A stretch of DNA of 64,000 nt. It comes from Passalora sequoiae (Eukaryota > Ascomycota > Dothideomycetes > Mycosphaerellales > Mycosphaerellaceae). This document shows, in pieces, positions 21,622 through 32,529 of the stretch. The notes below the pieces were generated by a model. That model had not been told where the DNA came from and made no database searches. It was given only the letters and a program-made list of their open reading frames with translations. Position numbers and translations under genes: made by a program. Position 1 is the stretch's first letter. Each line of letters begins with the position of its first letter. The stretch covers positions 1 through 64,000 of the forward strand of contig WSQC01000039.1 in NCBI GenBank assembly GCA_013248845.1. The letters are read 5' to 3'.

Positions 21622-23687
21622 TCAAATTTCCATGGTCACATCGTCTTCGCCGTCATGCAGGTTCTCCTTGTCGGCATCGCACCATACGCTTAGCAACAAA
21701 GTGCTTACCTTTCGTGGTGGAGGCTGAGGACTGACGTCGGCCTTGCTGAGCTTCTCCGGTGAACCATCGTTGATATTGAGAGACTTGAGCGTAGACCGCG
21801 TGCGCTTTTTAGTGATCTTCTCTGCTGGGCTGGATGAGACAAGTGAGTTCACCTGCTGAGAAGGATCCACTGGATTGAGGATCCCAGGAATGCTGGAATA
21901 AAAGTCACGGTTTGGTACGTCGACAGTGCCCTCCTTGCGACCACGGACGACGGTTGCTGTTGGGGAAATAATAGGTCAGAACAGGCTCGGTCAAGAGACG
22001 TAACGGACGCTCACCTGGTTGGTGAATAATATGGCCATCCTTGTCTTCGGCTGTACAAATTGGGAAGTCGGTGCAATCGTTGTGCATGCTGACATCGGAA
22101 GTGCTGGCTGCGCGGCGGTCGAGCGACTCGGCTGCCTTTGCTGCAACGGCGTGCTCGGGCAACGGGGGCGGAGCCATCGACGTAATCTCTGGCGTCTGAA
22201 GAGAGCTTAGTGTCATGATGTTTTGGTTAGGGATCAGCTTCAAACATGTCATACCTTCTCAGGAGCCTCGCCGGAGGGTTGGCTGAGCTTCTCAATAATC
22301 TCCTGAAGCTTGTCACCAGGCACACGTAGTACCACTCTACGGGGATCTGCTGTGGCCTGGCTAACGGTACGACTGCAAGTACCGCTCTGTGGTAACGGCG
22401 CTGCGCCACTGTTGATAGCTGCCGCAACCGATAGCGGCATCGGTAGAACGTGCTCGGGAATGGTCGAGTATGCCGAAGTGGAACGGCTGCTGTCTGAGAT
22501 GGCATCGTGGCCGTGCAGCTGAACCGGAGAGAAATGGCCATCGGGTGGCGGCCATAACTGAGCGGAAGGTGGTGGCATGCCGGCAAAATTGGGAGTTGGC
22601 GGTGGAGGAGCGGGTATGGCCATGTACGGTGAAGAGCGGTTAAAGGTACCGTTGATACTGCCGACACTGAGATGACGGGTATGGGGAAGGCTATCGTGCC
22701 TGGCAACACTGGTATATGTGGGGATGTCACTGATAGCGCGTGATTGCGCACGAAGCGGTATGGGGTTGTCTCTGATCGCTTTGCTTGGCCAAGCAATGTT
22801 GTGATGCTGGAGCAATGCTGGCACACGTCAGCCGGCCAAGGTCTGCTGTACGAGATCGGAGGGAGACTCACAGAATGGGGCTGCCTGGAAGTTGAAGAAG
22901 GCATGGTTCATCAGCTTGTAGAACTTGTCGAGGCCATTCTCGGAGCGGAGATAGCCTTCGGAAATTTCGATTTTGATGCGACCAGCAGTTCCATTCGCAT
23001 TCCAGCGCTGATCATAGAACGTCTCCTGCGAGAAATGCGGCCAGCACAGCGGCTGCAGGGTGCCATCGGGTGCTGGTGGTTGTTGATTGGCGATGGAAAT
23101 GACCTTTGGCCAATGCGGGTGGTCTCCTGGAAATGTTTCGACACTTGTGTGCCGCACGATATCAGCCATTCCCGACCATATTGGTAGTATCTCGAAAAAG
23201 AAAAATGAGGAATTCGGGTGGGAAAGGAACAGTAGGGCGTGCATGTGGCGTCAGAGGATTGGCGATTGACTCACGAAGCGGTGATGCCGTCCACGATGAC
23301 CTTGACCTGCCACAACTGCTCGTAGAAGTCTGCGCTCGAGCCACGTTTCTCGAAGACGAAGGGCATGTGCGACCATGAGTGGAGTGAGATGTGAAAGGGC
23401 TGTGCATGCGGCATACTCGGCACGTAGCAGTGCATGACGGGCGTGATGCTATGTCCTGCGTGCGCATTCAATCTTGTCAGCTTCTTCCTCATCCACCAAC
23501 CACCACCACCACCACCATCGTGTGCACGTCCAGAGTCGACCGTCGTTCGAGACTGACCGCGTGTGATGCTATCCATCGCGAGCCTCTCATCGTGGATGGC
23601 GAAGCACTGGACTTTGAAATCCTTCATGGGGACATGTCCGAGAGAGCCGCTGGGGAAGAGCAGCACGTCCCAGTCCTCGTAGCGCAT
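21622..23687 (-). CDS. Conserved fungal protein of unknown function, six exons
   Basis: The proposed exons on the minus strand are 23558-23687, 23275-23455, 22872-23143, 22255-22817, 22015-22195 and 21622-21956. They sum to 554 codons (553 residues) with phase kept at every join. Introns of 54, 59 and 58 nt are strong. The 131-nt second intron is the weakest call, and a 42-nt in-frame GTAAGC...ACAAG segment near the 3' end could be a further intron. The N-terminal domain (MRYEDWDVLLFP..., PVMHCYVPSMP, PFHISLHSW) is a block I recall from many uncharacterised Pezizomycotina proteins. The middle is Pro/Ser-rich and disordered, and the C-terminal part is basic (KKRTRSTLKSL), possibly nuclear. No enzyme motif is visible. 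Confidence 0.75.
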
Positions 23688-24144
23688 CGTGGCGGAAGAT
23701 GGAAGGTGTGAAAGAGATTTGCGATTATGCGCTGTCCGACAAGATGTTCTGTTTTTGTTTTGTTTTTGTTTTATTTTTTTTGGTTTGGCGACAATATATG
23801 TGCGATGGCTTCAAAGCGACCGAATGGACGGGAGAGTGTGAGCTGCAGAAGTCTTTCCACCGCCGCGATCGAGTTCCAGGAAGCCGCGATGACTAGGCCC
23901 GCATTAATCCCTGTTTCCGCGCTAGTCCTCCCTGCCGCCGTTGCAAGTGAAGCAGGTGCAATAGGTGAAGCTGAGGAAGGAACACTTGACTCGGATACTC
24001 GCCTGCTCTGCATGATCCTGACACTCGACCAAGAAGACGTGGACACGGCGGAATGTCTGACAAGATGCACTGGCACCTATATCTCAACTATCATATGCAA
24101 CGAGGCTGCAACACAAAAAAGTCGGTAGGTACTGTCCGTACTCC
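23688..24144. other. Intergenic, with T-rich run
   Basis: Nothing coding is supported. A T-rich tract with TTTTTG repeats occupies about 23748-23782, upstream of the minus-strand gene. Confidence 0.4.
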
Positions 24145-26017
24145 CTAGCGGACTCCATCTGGCCTGATCACGTTGAAGTCCTGCAGAATGGCCGTGCCAT
24201 TCGCCAAAGCCTCTATCTGCTCGTCAGTGCAACTGGTGGCAGCTGCATAGAGGTTGCAGTTGACTGCCGGCGATTCCGGCAGCTCATTCTTGATGCCGAA
24301 GCTGCTCAATGGCCCTTTCGAAGTGTAAACGTTCTCGCTGCCTCTTGTTTCGATGTTCCCAGTAGCAATATCCCTGTTGAACATGGCACGGTTGAAGATC
24401 TCAAACACCGTCCGAGGTTGATATGCTGCGGCATCATGACCAGCCTCGAAAACCCGCGAGAACGTGAGGTTGCCATACTGCCGGACGACGCCACCGTTAT
24501 AGCAAGCGCTCGTCATGATGCTTTCGTACCCTGCGCTCTTAAAATGGTCCGAGCCCGTCCAATTCACTTGCAGACTGACTTGCTCGCCTCCATTCCAAGG
24601 ACACCGGTAGTCACGGTCGCCGTAAATCATAGCGACCTTCACGCCACTTTCCAGCAGAGAAGAGATGATCTCGGCGCCTGCGAATCGCACGAGGTCGCCA
24701 GTGACGAAGAAGTTGTTGGCAACTAAGCTGGATGATGCTGTAAAGTTCACGGGAACGCCGAGGTCTTGCTGGACCCAACCGCGGTTGAAGAAGCCAATCA
24801 AGTAGGAAGGCGGAAACGGATTTGGCTCTTTGTGAGCCATATCGAATGCACTTCGGTCGCTGAAAGCTTCGTAGGCCCCTTCTACGTATTGGTAGCAGTA
24901 AGCTGCGGCTCCTGCGCAGGCGGCGTTGACGTCTTGATTGGAGGCAGTGTAGTCGGGATCAAGCTGCGTACCCGCGTCCCTGCATTGTTGTATCAGATCT
25001 CTACAGCCCATCGGCATGCTCCAGTTAGCTATCGCAGACTGGTAAGCTTCGAGAGAGATAGCCTCGAAGCCATACGTATTGTTGTACGCTTGTTCAGGCC
25101 AATACTCGGCTTGAACAAGCGCATCTGTGCAACCATTGGTCCAGCCAATAGTGTCCACCTCGATATGCAAACCATCTTTCAGTTCGCCACTTTGAATCTT
25201 TTGATTTTGCTTCACAATGTATTCTGCGCTTGCCGGTACCCAGTAGCCGCCAAATGAGTTTCCCCAGAGCGACACCCTCTTGTCTTGCGTGTTCCACTGC
25301 GAAAATGTAGAGAACCAAGCCTGCGAGAAATGCCACATGACCATTGCGGCAGACGGCGTTGTGTTTAATGTTCGCGTTGGATCTTGTCTCGGGAATGTGC
25401 CATATAGAAAGGTAGTGTTCTCGGCAGGAATCGAGCCATCGTATTGGTCGAACGGAGTGATACCAGTACCAGTGGGCAGCAGATCTTGCGTGCTGTTGAT
25501 CAACGCGTCGTAAGAAAACCCGGAGCCCACGGGCTGGTCCACATAAAGCATATTGACGTGCTCATTGAATGAGTATGGGTTGCGCTGTGTGCTGTTCGAA
25601 TCTGGATTCACAACACATGGTCCACCCGACTCCGTCACGCCATACATTGATGATTGACCTGGGCCACCCGCGAGGTAGATCGCCGTCTGCGCGTGCTGAG
25701 CATTTTCTCGAGCTTCGAAGTACCAGAAGAACGTGGAGATGTTGTATGAGACATCGCCTTCTGCATCGTTCAGCGCCGAGGCAGGTAGGTGTACGTACCC
25801 AGCATATGCTGCAGCTTTCGTTTCGCATATTGTCGTCTGTAGGCATTAGCATGTGTCCAGGATATCAGCGTGGCCATCGTACCTTTTTGTACGAGATAGA
25901 GGCCCCGGGGATACTGGGGACGTCCGTGGTCGTGATGGCTTGTGGCGGGGAGGGAAACCCAGTGTGTGCAATGGTCGTAAAGGCGCTTAACAGCACGTAG
26001 AGCTGTGAAGATATCAT
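24145..26017 (-). CDS. Secreted serine carboxypeptidase (peptidase family S10)
   Basis: Exons 25883-26017 and 24145-25836 (GTACGA...CTACAG, 46 nt, phase 0) give 608 residues. A signal peptide opens the protein (MISSQLYVLLSAFTTIAHTG). S10 landmarks follow in order: FWYFEAREN, YLAGGPGQSSMYG, the VDQPVGSGFSY block, the nucleophile motif GNSFGGYW (Ser), the Asp region MIYGDRDYRCPW and the catalytic His in EAGHDAAAYQP. The nucleophile motif is GNSFGG instead of the common GESYGG, as in the fungal extracellular branch. It releases C-terminal amino acids from peptides, probably outside the cell or in the vacuole. Several N-glycosylation sites are present. Confidence 0.92.
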
Positions 26018-26909
26018 GATAAACGTCTAGATGCGAGCGACGTGTGGCACCGAGATTGCGATGGAAATGCTTTTCGAGTGTAGCCTGGTACTGTTTTCTC
26101 GGGAATGGAATGGATACTTGGCCCAGAAAAATATCCTATTGATATACGAATCGGTCAACCTGCAGGTGTCATGTTCCGCCCACATCGACATTGCCGTTTG
26201 TGCCTGCAGTGCTCCCGCGACGGCCAAGGGAGTTCGCTACATTCGCCAGGCATGTTTGAGGATTTGGCTTTGACTGTTTCGGCTCCAGTTCACATCATTG
26301 GCTTCCCACTTGGGTGATCGAACAGTGGCCGAAACAGTCCCATCTGACAGTTCAAGGTCGCACATGGCGTATTCTGCTGCGTCTTATGCACGCTTGCTTG
26401 ACGATTCTAGGGCTTCGAGCAGGCCAGTGAGGCTGAAAGCGCCTTGAAATATCGCTTAGCAAGATATTGGCGAATCGGCGAACTGGAACACCCTAGGACA
26501 TGTTGTCCTCCACGTGTCGCTGAAAGTACCCGTGGACATGTGTGATGCCAAGAAGCTGGGAACACTCGGGAGCCTCAGTAAGAAGCCTGAAAGATGCAAA
26601 TTCCAAGCCGGCAGACTGTAAGCTATGGCGTGCATAGGCAACAGAACTTCGTATCGGCATTATAATAGTCCCGCTACAGGTCATGGATCGATGCAGCATG
26701 TACAAATCAATATCGCGCACGCGAACGCATCTGTGAGAGAGATAGTCCATCTACTCAGATGACACTCCACGAGCGTCCATGGTTGAACTCACATAAACCG
26801 TGCGCCTTGTTGTGTGCCATAGCCTTTTGGGTTTACTCATCTTCGCCCCACGCAATGCTCCATCGCTAGAACGCTCTCATCATCGTTGTATACAGCCTTG
26901 TGTCATAAT
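26018..26909. other. Intergenic, no gene recognised
   Basis: About 0.9 kb between the S10 start and the stop of the GFA-like gene. Only short anonymous frames are seen. Confidence 0.35.
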
Positions 26910-27806
26910 TCACAAGTCCAGCTTCGGCCGCTTGTTATGCTGGCTGAAGTTAGCGGGCTGGTTGGTCATGTCGTCCTCGTCTTCGCCACCAAGCTCGGTA
27001 ACCTCCCAGTGCACTGTAGCCGTACCATCTCGTGAAGTGTATCCGCCCGACTTCTGCCTGATCTTACCAAGCCGACTGTGCTGGATCATGTCCTCGAAAT
27101 ATGGTATGCCTCGGTTCGTCAAGTTGTGCGGTGGCTGGTTCACTGCTCTCAAAAGCCCTCGACTCGCTTCGGGAGATCTTGAAAGCCTCCTTGGTGCGTC
27201 GACACCGCTCATACTCGTTTCATTCGTCAGCACATGATCTTCCTCGTTGATGCTTGCTCCTGGCACCAAGCCTTCTGCACCTGCCGTAGACTCCTCATCC
27301 GATGAATCGAGATCAGGCAAGATCCTCAATGCCTCCAGCCTGTCCAAGCTCTCGCTTAGTAGTGAGCCAAGCGTCACATCCAAGTACCCATCAGCATTGG
27401 TCGAAGTATAGCCATGGAGCGATTCGTTCCATTGCGTTAGATGGGAACCGCAGTACCCGCAGAACTGTCGCCGAGTAGGAGGCGCATTTGGATCGGTAGA
27501 AGGAGTGTAGAATGTTCGCTTGATCGAATTGTGGGTCTCGTTCTCCATGTACGATTGTGTGTGGCTAAAGTACCACGCCAACGGCACTCTCAGCCAAGCT
27601 GCAACAGGAGCAGCTTGAGTTCGCCCTGCGCTGTACGTCAGTATCGGCCAGCCATGTTCCGCGCTTTGCGGGTGGTTTAGCTTACGACTGTAAGTGCTGT
27701 TATCGAAAAAGACCTGAGCCAGAGAAGCAGACAAGGGCGGGATCGCGATGCTGTACTTGTTTCTCTCGCACGCGCAGGCTCCGTAGAGGTGAAGTTGGTC
27801 TGCCAT
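26910..27806 (-). CDS. GFA/CENP-V-type zinc-domain protein
   Basis: Exons 27686-27806 and 26910-27625. The 60-nt intron (GTAAGC...GCGCAG) is in frame, so the region also reads through, but its removal joins TYS to RRTQAAPVAAWLRVPLAW, as expected for the family. The spliced protein has 278 residues. A CxC pair (GACACER, residues 10-12) and a CxxC pair (FCGYCGSHL) match the zinc ligands of the GFA (glutathione-dependent formaldehyde-activating)/CENP-V fold. The second half (DSSDEES..., GGEDEDDM) is acidic and disordered and ends in a basic KRPKLDL, a possible nuclear signal. Enzymatic activity is unproven; many fungal paralogues have unknown roles. Confidence 0.78.
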   Translation of the reverse strand: MADQLHLYGACACERNKYSIAIPPLSASLAQVFFDNSTYSRKLNHPQSAEHGWPILTYSAGRTQAAPVAAWLRVPLAWYFSHTQSYMENETHNSIKRTFYTPSTDPNAPPTRRQFCGYCGSHLTQWNESLHGYTSTNADGYLDVTLGSLLSESLDRLEALRILPDLDSSDEESTAGAEGLVPGASINEEDHVLTNETSMSGVDAPRRLSRSPEASRGLLRAVNQPPHNLTNRGIPYFEDMIQHSRLGKIRQKSGGYTSRDGTATVHWEVTELGGEDEDDMTNQPANFSQHNKRPKLDL

Positions 27807-28112
27807 GGTCGTGACTTTACCGTTTGTTTATACCCTCAAATGCTGGTCATGGCGGCATTTTGGGGTGGACTTGTAGTAGCTGAGCTACGGATGTTATTGT
27901 TATTGTTGTTGTTTGTTGTTGGTCCTGGTCTTGTCAAAGCTGAAGCTTCGGGAAGTTGCGAGAAATTGGCCGCATGCACGTCATACCACGCTCTAATGGT
28001 CTGAAATATGGCAAGTCGAGACGAATAGAAGCTCATGTCGTTCTACAGCAATTTCTACGAGTTATATGCTGCAGCGCATGCGAACACTCTGACGCCCTCT
28101 TGTATCGCTAGA
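27807..28112. other. Intergenic, no gene recognised
   Basis: This is the promoter-side flank of the GFA-like gene and the 3' flank of the DUF1479 gene, including a TTATTGTTATTG run near 27893-27912. Confidence 0.4.
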
Positions 28113-29648
28113 TTATATTCGTGCATAGAACCCAAGGATTTGATTCGCGCGGTCCATTACCTCCCTCTGCCCGCTCGAGAGTTCAGGCTCCGAACTATCC
28201 CATTCTTTCAGCCCAAACGCTCTCATACCCTCAACAGGGTTGACCTTCTCAACATCCTGTACACCAGGTCTGCCAACATGCTCCGACTCGCCCTTTCCAC
28301 CTCCGAAGTCAGGACAAGGCGTGCCGCTCAGGAAAGCCTCCCGTTGTCTGGCAGCAAACTCCGCATTCGAGACTGTCAATGGGCAAGCCGGAATGTACAT
28401 TACGCTAGAATCACTCTTACCGGCGTGAACAGCGTCGACAGCGTGAATGGTGTCGCAGTGCCAACTGACATAATCGCCTGGGGTGACTCGTGGCACGTGC
28501 ACCATTGAGCTTGGCAGGTTGAGATGAGGATGAAGCTCAGCACGGAGTTCTTGTCCATGACCAGGTGTAGCTCCATGAAGCCATGCATCAGGTGTGCGAG
28601 TTAGCTCCCAATTGCTTGGTGCCAAGAATGCCGCCTCGTAGGTCATCGAGGAAGGATCCTGCGCTGGGTTCTTGGGCGAGAAGAAAGGACGCAGCAAGTA
28701 ATAGGCCGTCGCCCTGCTGAGCAGCGGATTGACGAGCAGCGTGCCTTCGAACGGCCCAGTATTGCTCATGGACAGCCAGCCTTGGAACATTCTGAACATG
28801 CTGCATCCACCGACACCCTGATACTTATCGCAGACAGCAGGTAATCGGCAGCTCGACTCCCATGGGTCGTACTCTTCCCACTTGCCTTTCCAGATAGATT
28901 CGTATACATTACCTTTACCATAGCCATCGGGTTCCCACCGCTCACAAGAACCACCATCTACGTGTGGGCCCAGTGCGAACTTGGCATCGCCAGGCAAGCG
29001 CATCCTGAGCCTATCTGCATATATCATGGGATGGCTTGACGAGACCAAAGCTGTCGGATCTTTGCTATGCCAGAACTCCATCAAGAAACGCTGTGCTTTG
29101 ATCAAGTTGGGATGCGATCGTGCTTTGATCTGCGAAGGCGACCAATACAGTTCGTAGACTTGCGGATTATCTGCCGGGAATGCCTTTGTGTGAGGATTTG
29201 CTGTCAGATAATCCCGCAGCTCCTTCTTGAGATCAAGGGCTTCCTGCTCGGAGATGACGTTCCTGATCACTGCAACACCGCGCTTCTTGTGCTCCGCCCT
29301 GAACGTCTCGCTGGCGTTGTCGATGTCTTTGAAGTCGATCTGAGGCACGATTTGAGGTCCCTTCTCGGCTATGACTGGGATCTCTTCTCGTAGAGATGCA
29401 AGAAGACGGTTCCACGACTCGTACAGTGCTTCTTCGTTGCCTGCTATGATCTGTGCTTTGAGCTCTGCGAAGCGCGGCTCCAGCTCGCGGAACTGCATCC
29501 CAGATAGCGATGCGAACGCATCCGAGATGTCACCCTCTCGTTTCTGAGGGCTTGCAGTCGCTGCATTTCTTCTTGGCTGCTTGCTTGACTTCCGAGAGAT
29601 CTGCAAGAGACATCGGGCTGCTCTACTGCTTAGTAAGCTGTTGGCCAT
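28113..29648 (-). CDS. DUF1479 (YbiU-type) protein, probable mitochondrial 2OG oxygenase-like
   Basis: A single exon of 511 residues. The first 35 residues are rich in Arg and Ser without acids (SSRAARCLLQISRKSSKQPRR), a likely mitochondrial presequence. The body matches the DUF1479 family shared by bacteria (YbiU) and fungi: RGVAVIRNV, YELYWSPSQ, YADRLRMRLPGDAKFALGPH, HVDGGSCERW (H229, D231) and GDYVSWHCDTIHAVD. The HxD and distal His fit a jelly-roll 2-oxoglutarate/Fe(II) oxygenase, but the substrate is unknown. It ends in the conserved QREVMDRANQILGF. Length is normal for the fungal branch. The patchy spread of this family between bacteria and fungi suggests old horizontal transfer, which is inference. 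Confidence 0.9.
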   Translation of the reverse strand: MANSLLSSRAARCLLQISRKSSKQPRRNAATASPQKREGDISDAFASLSGMQFRELEPRFAELKAQIIAGNEEALYESWNRLLASLREEIPVIAEKGPQIVPQIDFKDIDNASETFRAEHKKRGVAVIRNVISEQEALDLKKELRDYLTANPHTKAFPADNPQVYELYWSPSQIKARSHPNLIKAQRFLMEFWHSKDPTALVSSSHPMIYADRLRMRLPGDAKFALGPHVDGGSCERWEPDGYGKGNVYESIWKGKWEEYDPWESSCRLPAVCDKYQGVGGCSMFRMFQGWLSMSNTGPFEGTLLVNPLLSRATAYYLLRPFFSPKNPAQDPSSMTYEAAFLAPSNWELTRTPDAWLHGATPGHGQELRAELHPHLNLPSSMVHVPRVTPGDYVSWHCDTIHAVDAVHAGKSDSSVMYIPACPLTVSNAEFAARQREAFLSGTPCPDFGGGKGESEHVGRPGVQDVEKVNPVEGMRAFGLKEWDSSEPELSSGQREVMDRANQILGFYARI

Positions 29649-30191
29649 ATTCTATTCGTGCTGGTCAGTGAAATTGAGGGAGCTCAGCTTTCTTCTCGCA
29701 ACGTTGAGGAGGTGATTTGGAATGTGCTATATTCGACGCAACATCAGCAGAGCTGACTCCGAGTCTTTTATCATCAGGTCGCATCTACATCGGGTCTACA
29801 TTCGCTCCAGCTCGCTCCGCTCGAGATCTCCACTCTGCGATACTGTCGTACGGCGAAAATGGTCGGCTGCTGGAGCAGAGAGCTGCGGGAATACGAAAAG
29901 GGCAGTTGAAGCCGCCGTAACGCCAGCATCCCTTGGTAAGCCAGGTGAGATCTTCTCGCAATCGTGCTCTGGACACATCTGCTCCCATCTCGATCTGCAC
30001 TCTGATGGATTTGTGAGCAATGCCTTGATCCACCCGTCGTTGCCGGAACTCGCGATGCCCAAAGGTTGGTCCGACCGCAATCTGGGGTATCAGGACGCTG
30101 ACTTGAGCTAGTCCGAATGTAGCTAGCTTATCAGGGCTGCGTGACTCGGGTCGCGCCGCTCCCAGCGCCTCCGGAGCCAAAGCGCTTTGTT
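29649..30191. other. Divergent intergenic region, no gene recognised
   Basis: The region separates the DUF1479 gene (minus) from the phosphotransferase gene (plus). Overlapping frames on both strands lack motifs. Confidence 0.4.
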
Positions 30192-30197
30192 TATATA
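30192..30197 (+). promoter_or_regulatory. TATA box (TATATA) that decides the APH start
   Basis: TTTATATAGG lies downstream of an in-frame ATG at 30141 and just before ATGs at 30225 and 30252. If it is the true TATA element, translation cannot begin at 30141. Confidence 0.5.
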
Positions 30198-30251
30198 GGC
30201 GGGTGTGTTGCGAGGAAGTCAGTAATGCACTCGTCGAAATCTCTCTTGAGG

Positions 30252-31223
30252 ATGGGAAACGATGGCGACATGACCTCAAATCCCGTGCCCATCATGGAAT
30301 ATGTGGCTTCTGACACGGTGGACTTTCGTGACACAAGTTTCTTCCAAAACTATCCGGCGTTGCCATCACCTTCAGCAGTGCTGGAGAAGAACAAAGGGAT
30401 GCGAGGCATCGTCCGATATCATGACATGGACCTGTTGGTCAAGATCGGGACCGGACGGCAGGTCAACGTTGTTGAAGCACTCTCCGCACGGTATGCTCGA
30501 GGAGCCTTCTCGAGTCACGAGGTGCCTGTTCCTGAGGTCTTCGGATGGAGAATCCGCGAGCATCGAGTCTTCCTTTATATGGAACTCATTCCAGGAATGG
30601 CAGTCATGGACCTTTGGTCAGATCTCACAACTTGGGAGAAAGAGTCCATCGCCAAGCAATTGAAAGACGCTGTCCACAATTTGAAGCGTCTCAGACAGAG
30701 TTGTCAACCCCCATTTATAGCTACGTTCATGTCATCATTGAGTGTGTCCCAGTCTCCAAGCTCACCACTTTCACGAGGTTCGGTGACACAAGGTCCAATT
30801 CAGGATGTGTACTTTCGCGGAAACTTGGACGAAGGTCCTTTCGATACAGTCAAGGGCTTCAACGATCGACTGGAGTTTCTGATCTCTCCTTGGATACCAA
30901 TGTCTGAGCGGACTCACAAAGATGATATTGGTAAATATTACAGGAAGTTTCTGCCAGACGACACCATGATCCATTTTTGTCATGGCGACCTCAATTTGTC
31001 AAACGTGCTCGTCATTGGGCGTGAAGAGGATATCAGGATCTCTGGCATCATTGATTGGGAGCAAGCAGGATGGTATCCTGAGTTTTGGGAGTACTGCAAA
31101 ATGCATCTCGGTATGCTATGGAATCACGACTGGAGGGAAGCCGGATATATCGAGAAGATCACAGCGTCGTACCCATCCGAGCTGATAGCTCTAGAGGAGT
31201 TTTGGTCCTTTAGATGTCCTTGA
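30252..31223 (+). CDS. Aminoglycoside phosphotransferase-like kinase (APH family)
   Basis: From the ATG at 30252 the protein has 323 residues. ATGs at 30225 and 30294 are alternatives; the one at 30141 lies before a TATA box and is unlikely. The kinase-like fold shows the ATP-lobe Lys in MDLLVKIG, FLYMELIPG (hinge), the catalytic loop HFCHGDLNLSNVLV (Asp, Asn) and the metal-binding IIDWEQAGWYPEFWEYCK. In fungi these proteins are numerous and mostly of unknown substrate (small molecules or choline/fructosamine-like). The gene shows no intron and no signal peptide, so it is probably cytosolic. The 5' neighbour is on the other strand, so there is no sign of a cluster. Confidence 0.85.
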   Translation: MGNDGDMTSNPVPIMEYVASDTVDFRDTSFFQNYPALPSPSAVLEKNKGMRGIVRYHDMDLLVKIGTGRQVNVVEALSARYARGAFSSHEVPVPEVFGWRIREHRVFLYMELIPGMAVMDLWSDLTTWEKESIAKQLKDAVHNLKRLRQSCQPPFIATFMSSLSVSQSPSSPLSRGSVTQGPIQDVYFRGNLDEGPFDTVKGFNDRLEFLISPWIPMSERTHKDDIGKYYRKFLPDDTMIHFCHGDLNLSNVLVIGREEDIRISGIIDWEQAGWYPEFWEYCKMHLGMLWNHDWREAGYIEKITASYPSELIALEEFWSFRCP

Positions 31224-32529
31224 AAGCTTGGAGAACTCACAGCTCGACTCCGATGTGAGAATGCGTACATAACTCGTTGCCGGTAGCGTTGGCTCTCATG
31301 TCCAAGTACAGTACCTCGGAAGCACCGCTAGATGATTTTTTCCTTCGCCATACGCTATTGAGCTGCACTATCACTGCACATCTGTGGCGACAGCGCTCGG
31401 TCATCTTGGACGCCGTGCCTCAGGCACAGAGCACGTTTAGCGCTCTGTGGGGTACAGTCTAGCAAAAGTCACCCTGGTTCAGGCACTGTGCCGCATCAAG
31501 CTTCATCTTCTGCACTGCACATTTATCTGTGGCTTTGGCATTGGGAGAAGTCGTCCAGACGGAGAAGTCGTTTGGCATCCATGAACAACAGCAAACAATG
31601 TGAAAAAATGGACTCTCAGCCTGGGAGCTTGACGGACGACGGACGCAGCGTACGTACTAATTCAAGCCGTCCCGTATGGCTCATCAAAATCCGTCCGGGA
31701 CCTCGCCAGCGAGCCCACTTCTCAATCTTTATTCCTTTCCCCCAATCTTCTTCTCACGATCAGAATGATAAGGATCTGCTCTGCAGAGGAACGACGATAC
31801 ATGTTGTTGGTACTCCAATACAGATGGCCCTGCAATTCAGGTCAAACAAGGGATGCAATGCAACAAGGAGTTTCGAGTCGGCCGTACTTCTGGGCCACGT
31901 GGACGAGAGCCTCGTCGAGGACCAGATGCCGTCGCCGTTTCGTCCTGACGAGATAGTGGAACGCGAGAACCCATCGGGCGAATCGAGGAGGAGGCTTGCC
32001 GTATTCAACCTCCTCGCGGCGGCAACATGCTTGCGCCCGTACACGATGTGTGTGCTTGGAGTTTTCAAGATGCCAGATCACTCGAGCTGACTGATATTGT
32101 AGCAGACGAACAGAAGGTGCCAGGAACTGACCATGGATTATATCAGACATCTTGTTCGGAGAGGTTTCATCGATGCCGGGGCGATTGATATAGCACAGGC
32201 ACAGAGAGACGCCCCTCGCTTTGGCATTGGTTTACGAGCTGTGAGACTCCCATCGAGTCACTGAGCGCGATTAGAGCAGCATACACAGCGGACACAGGTG
32301 GCCATGAAAAACCTCACTGCGATCCCCTCTTTGTGACTGGGCACGACTGCTAAGGAACCACTGACTACAGCATTGGCCAATGCGAAAGATCAAGAGACAT
32401 TAAGTATTCATCACTATGTTTGTTTTCTCTATCTTTCGTAGCAGCAGCCGCAATGGTAGTCAGTCTGCGAACGTGCCATCGTCACCTCGGCGGAAAAGCA
32501 CGACTCCATTCTTCTTACGGCACCTCTGT
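31224..32529. other. Intergenic, no gene recognised
   Basis: The 1.3 kb stretch contains a 200-codon frame (31488-32090, plus), but its composition is not protein-like and no motif or splice pattern supports it. The rest shows nothing. Confidence 0.35.

Noticed and set aside
31488..32090. 200-codon open frame on the plus strand
   Set aside because: Composition is unlike the proteins around it, with no motif, signal or splice support. Likely a chance frame in GC-rich DNA.
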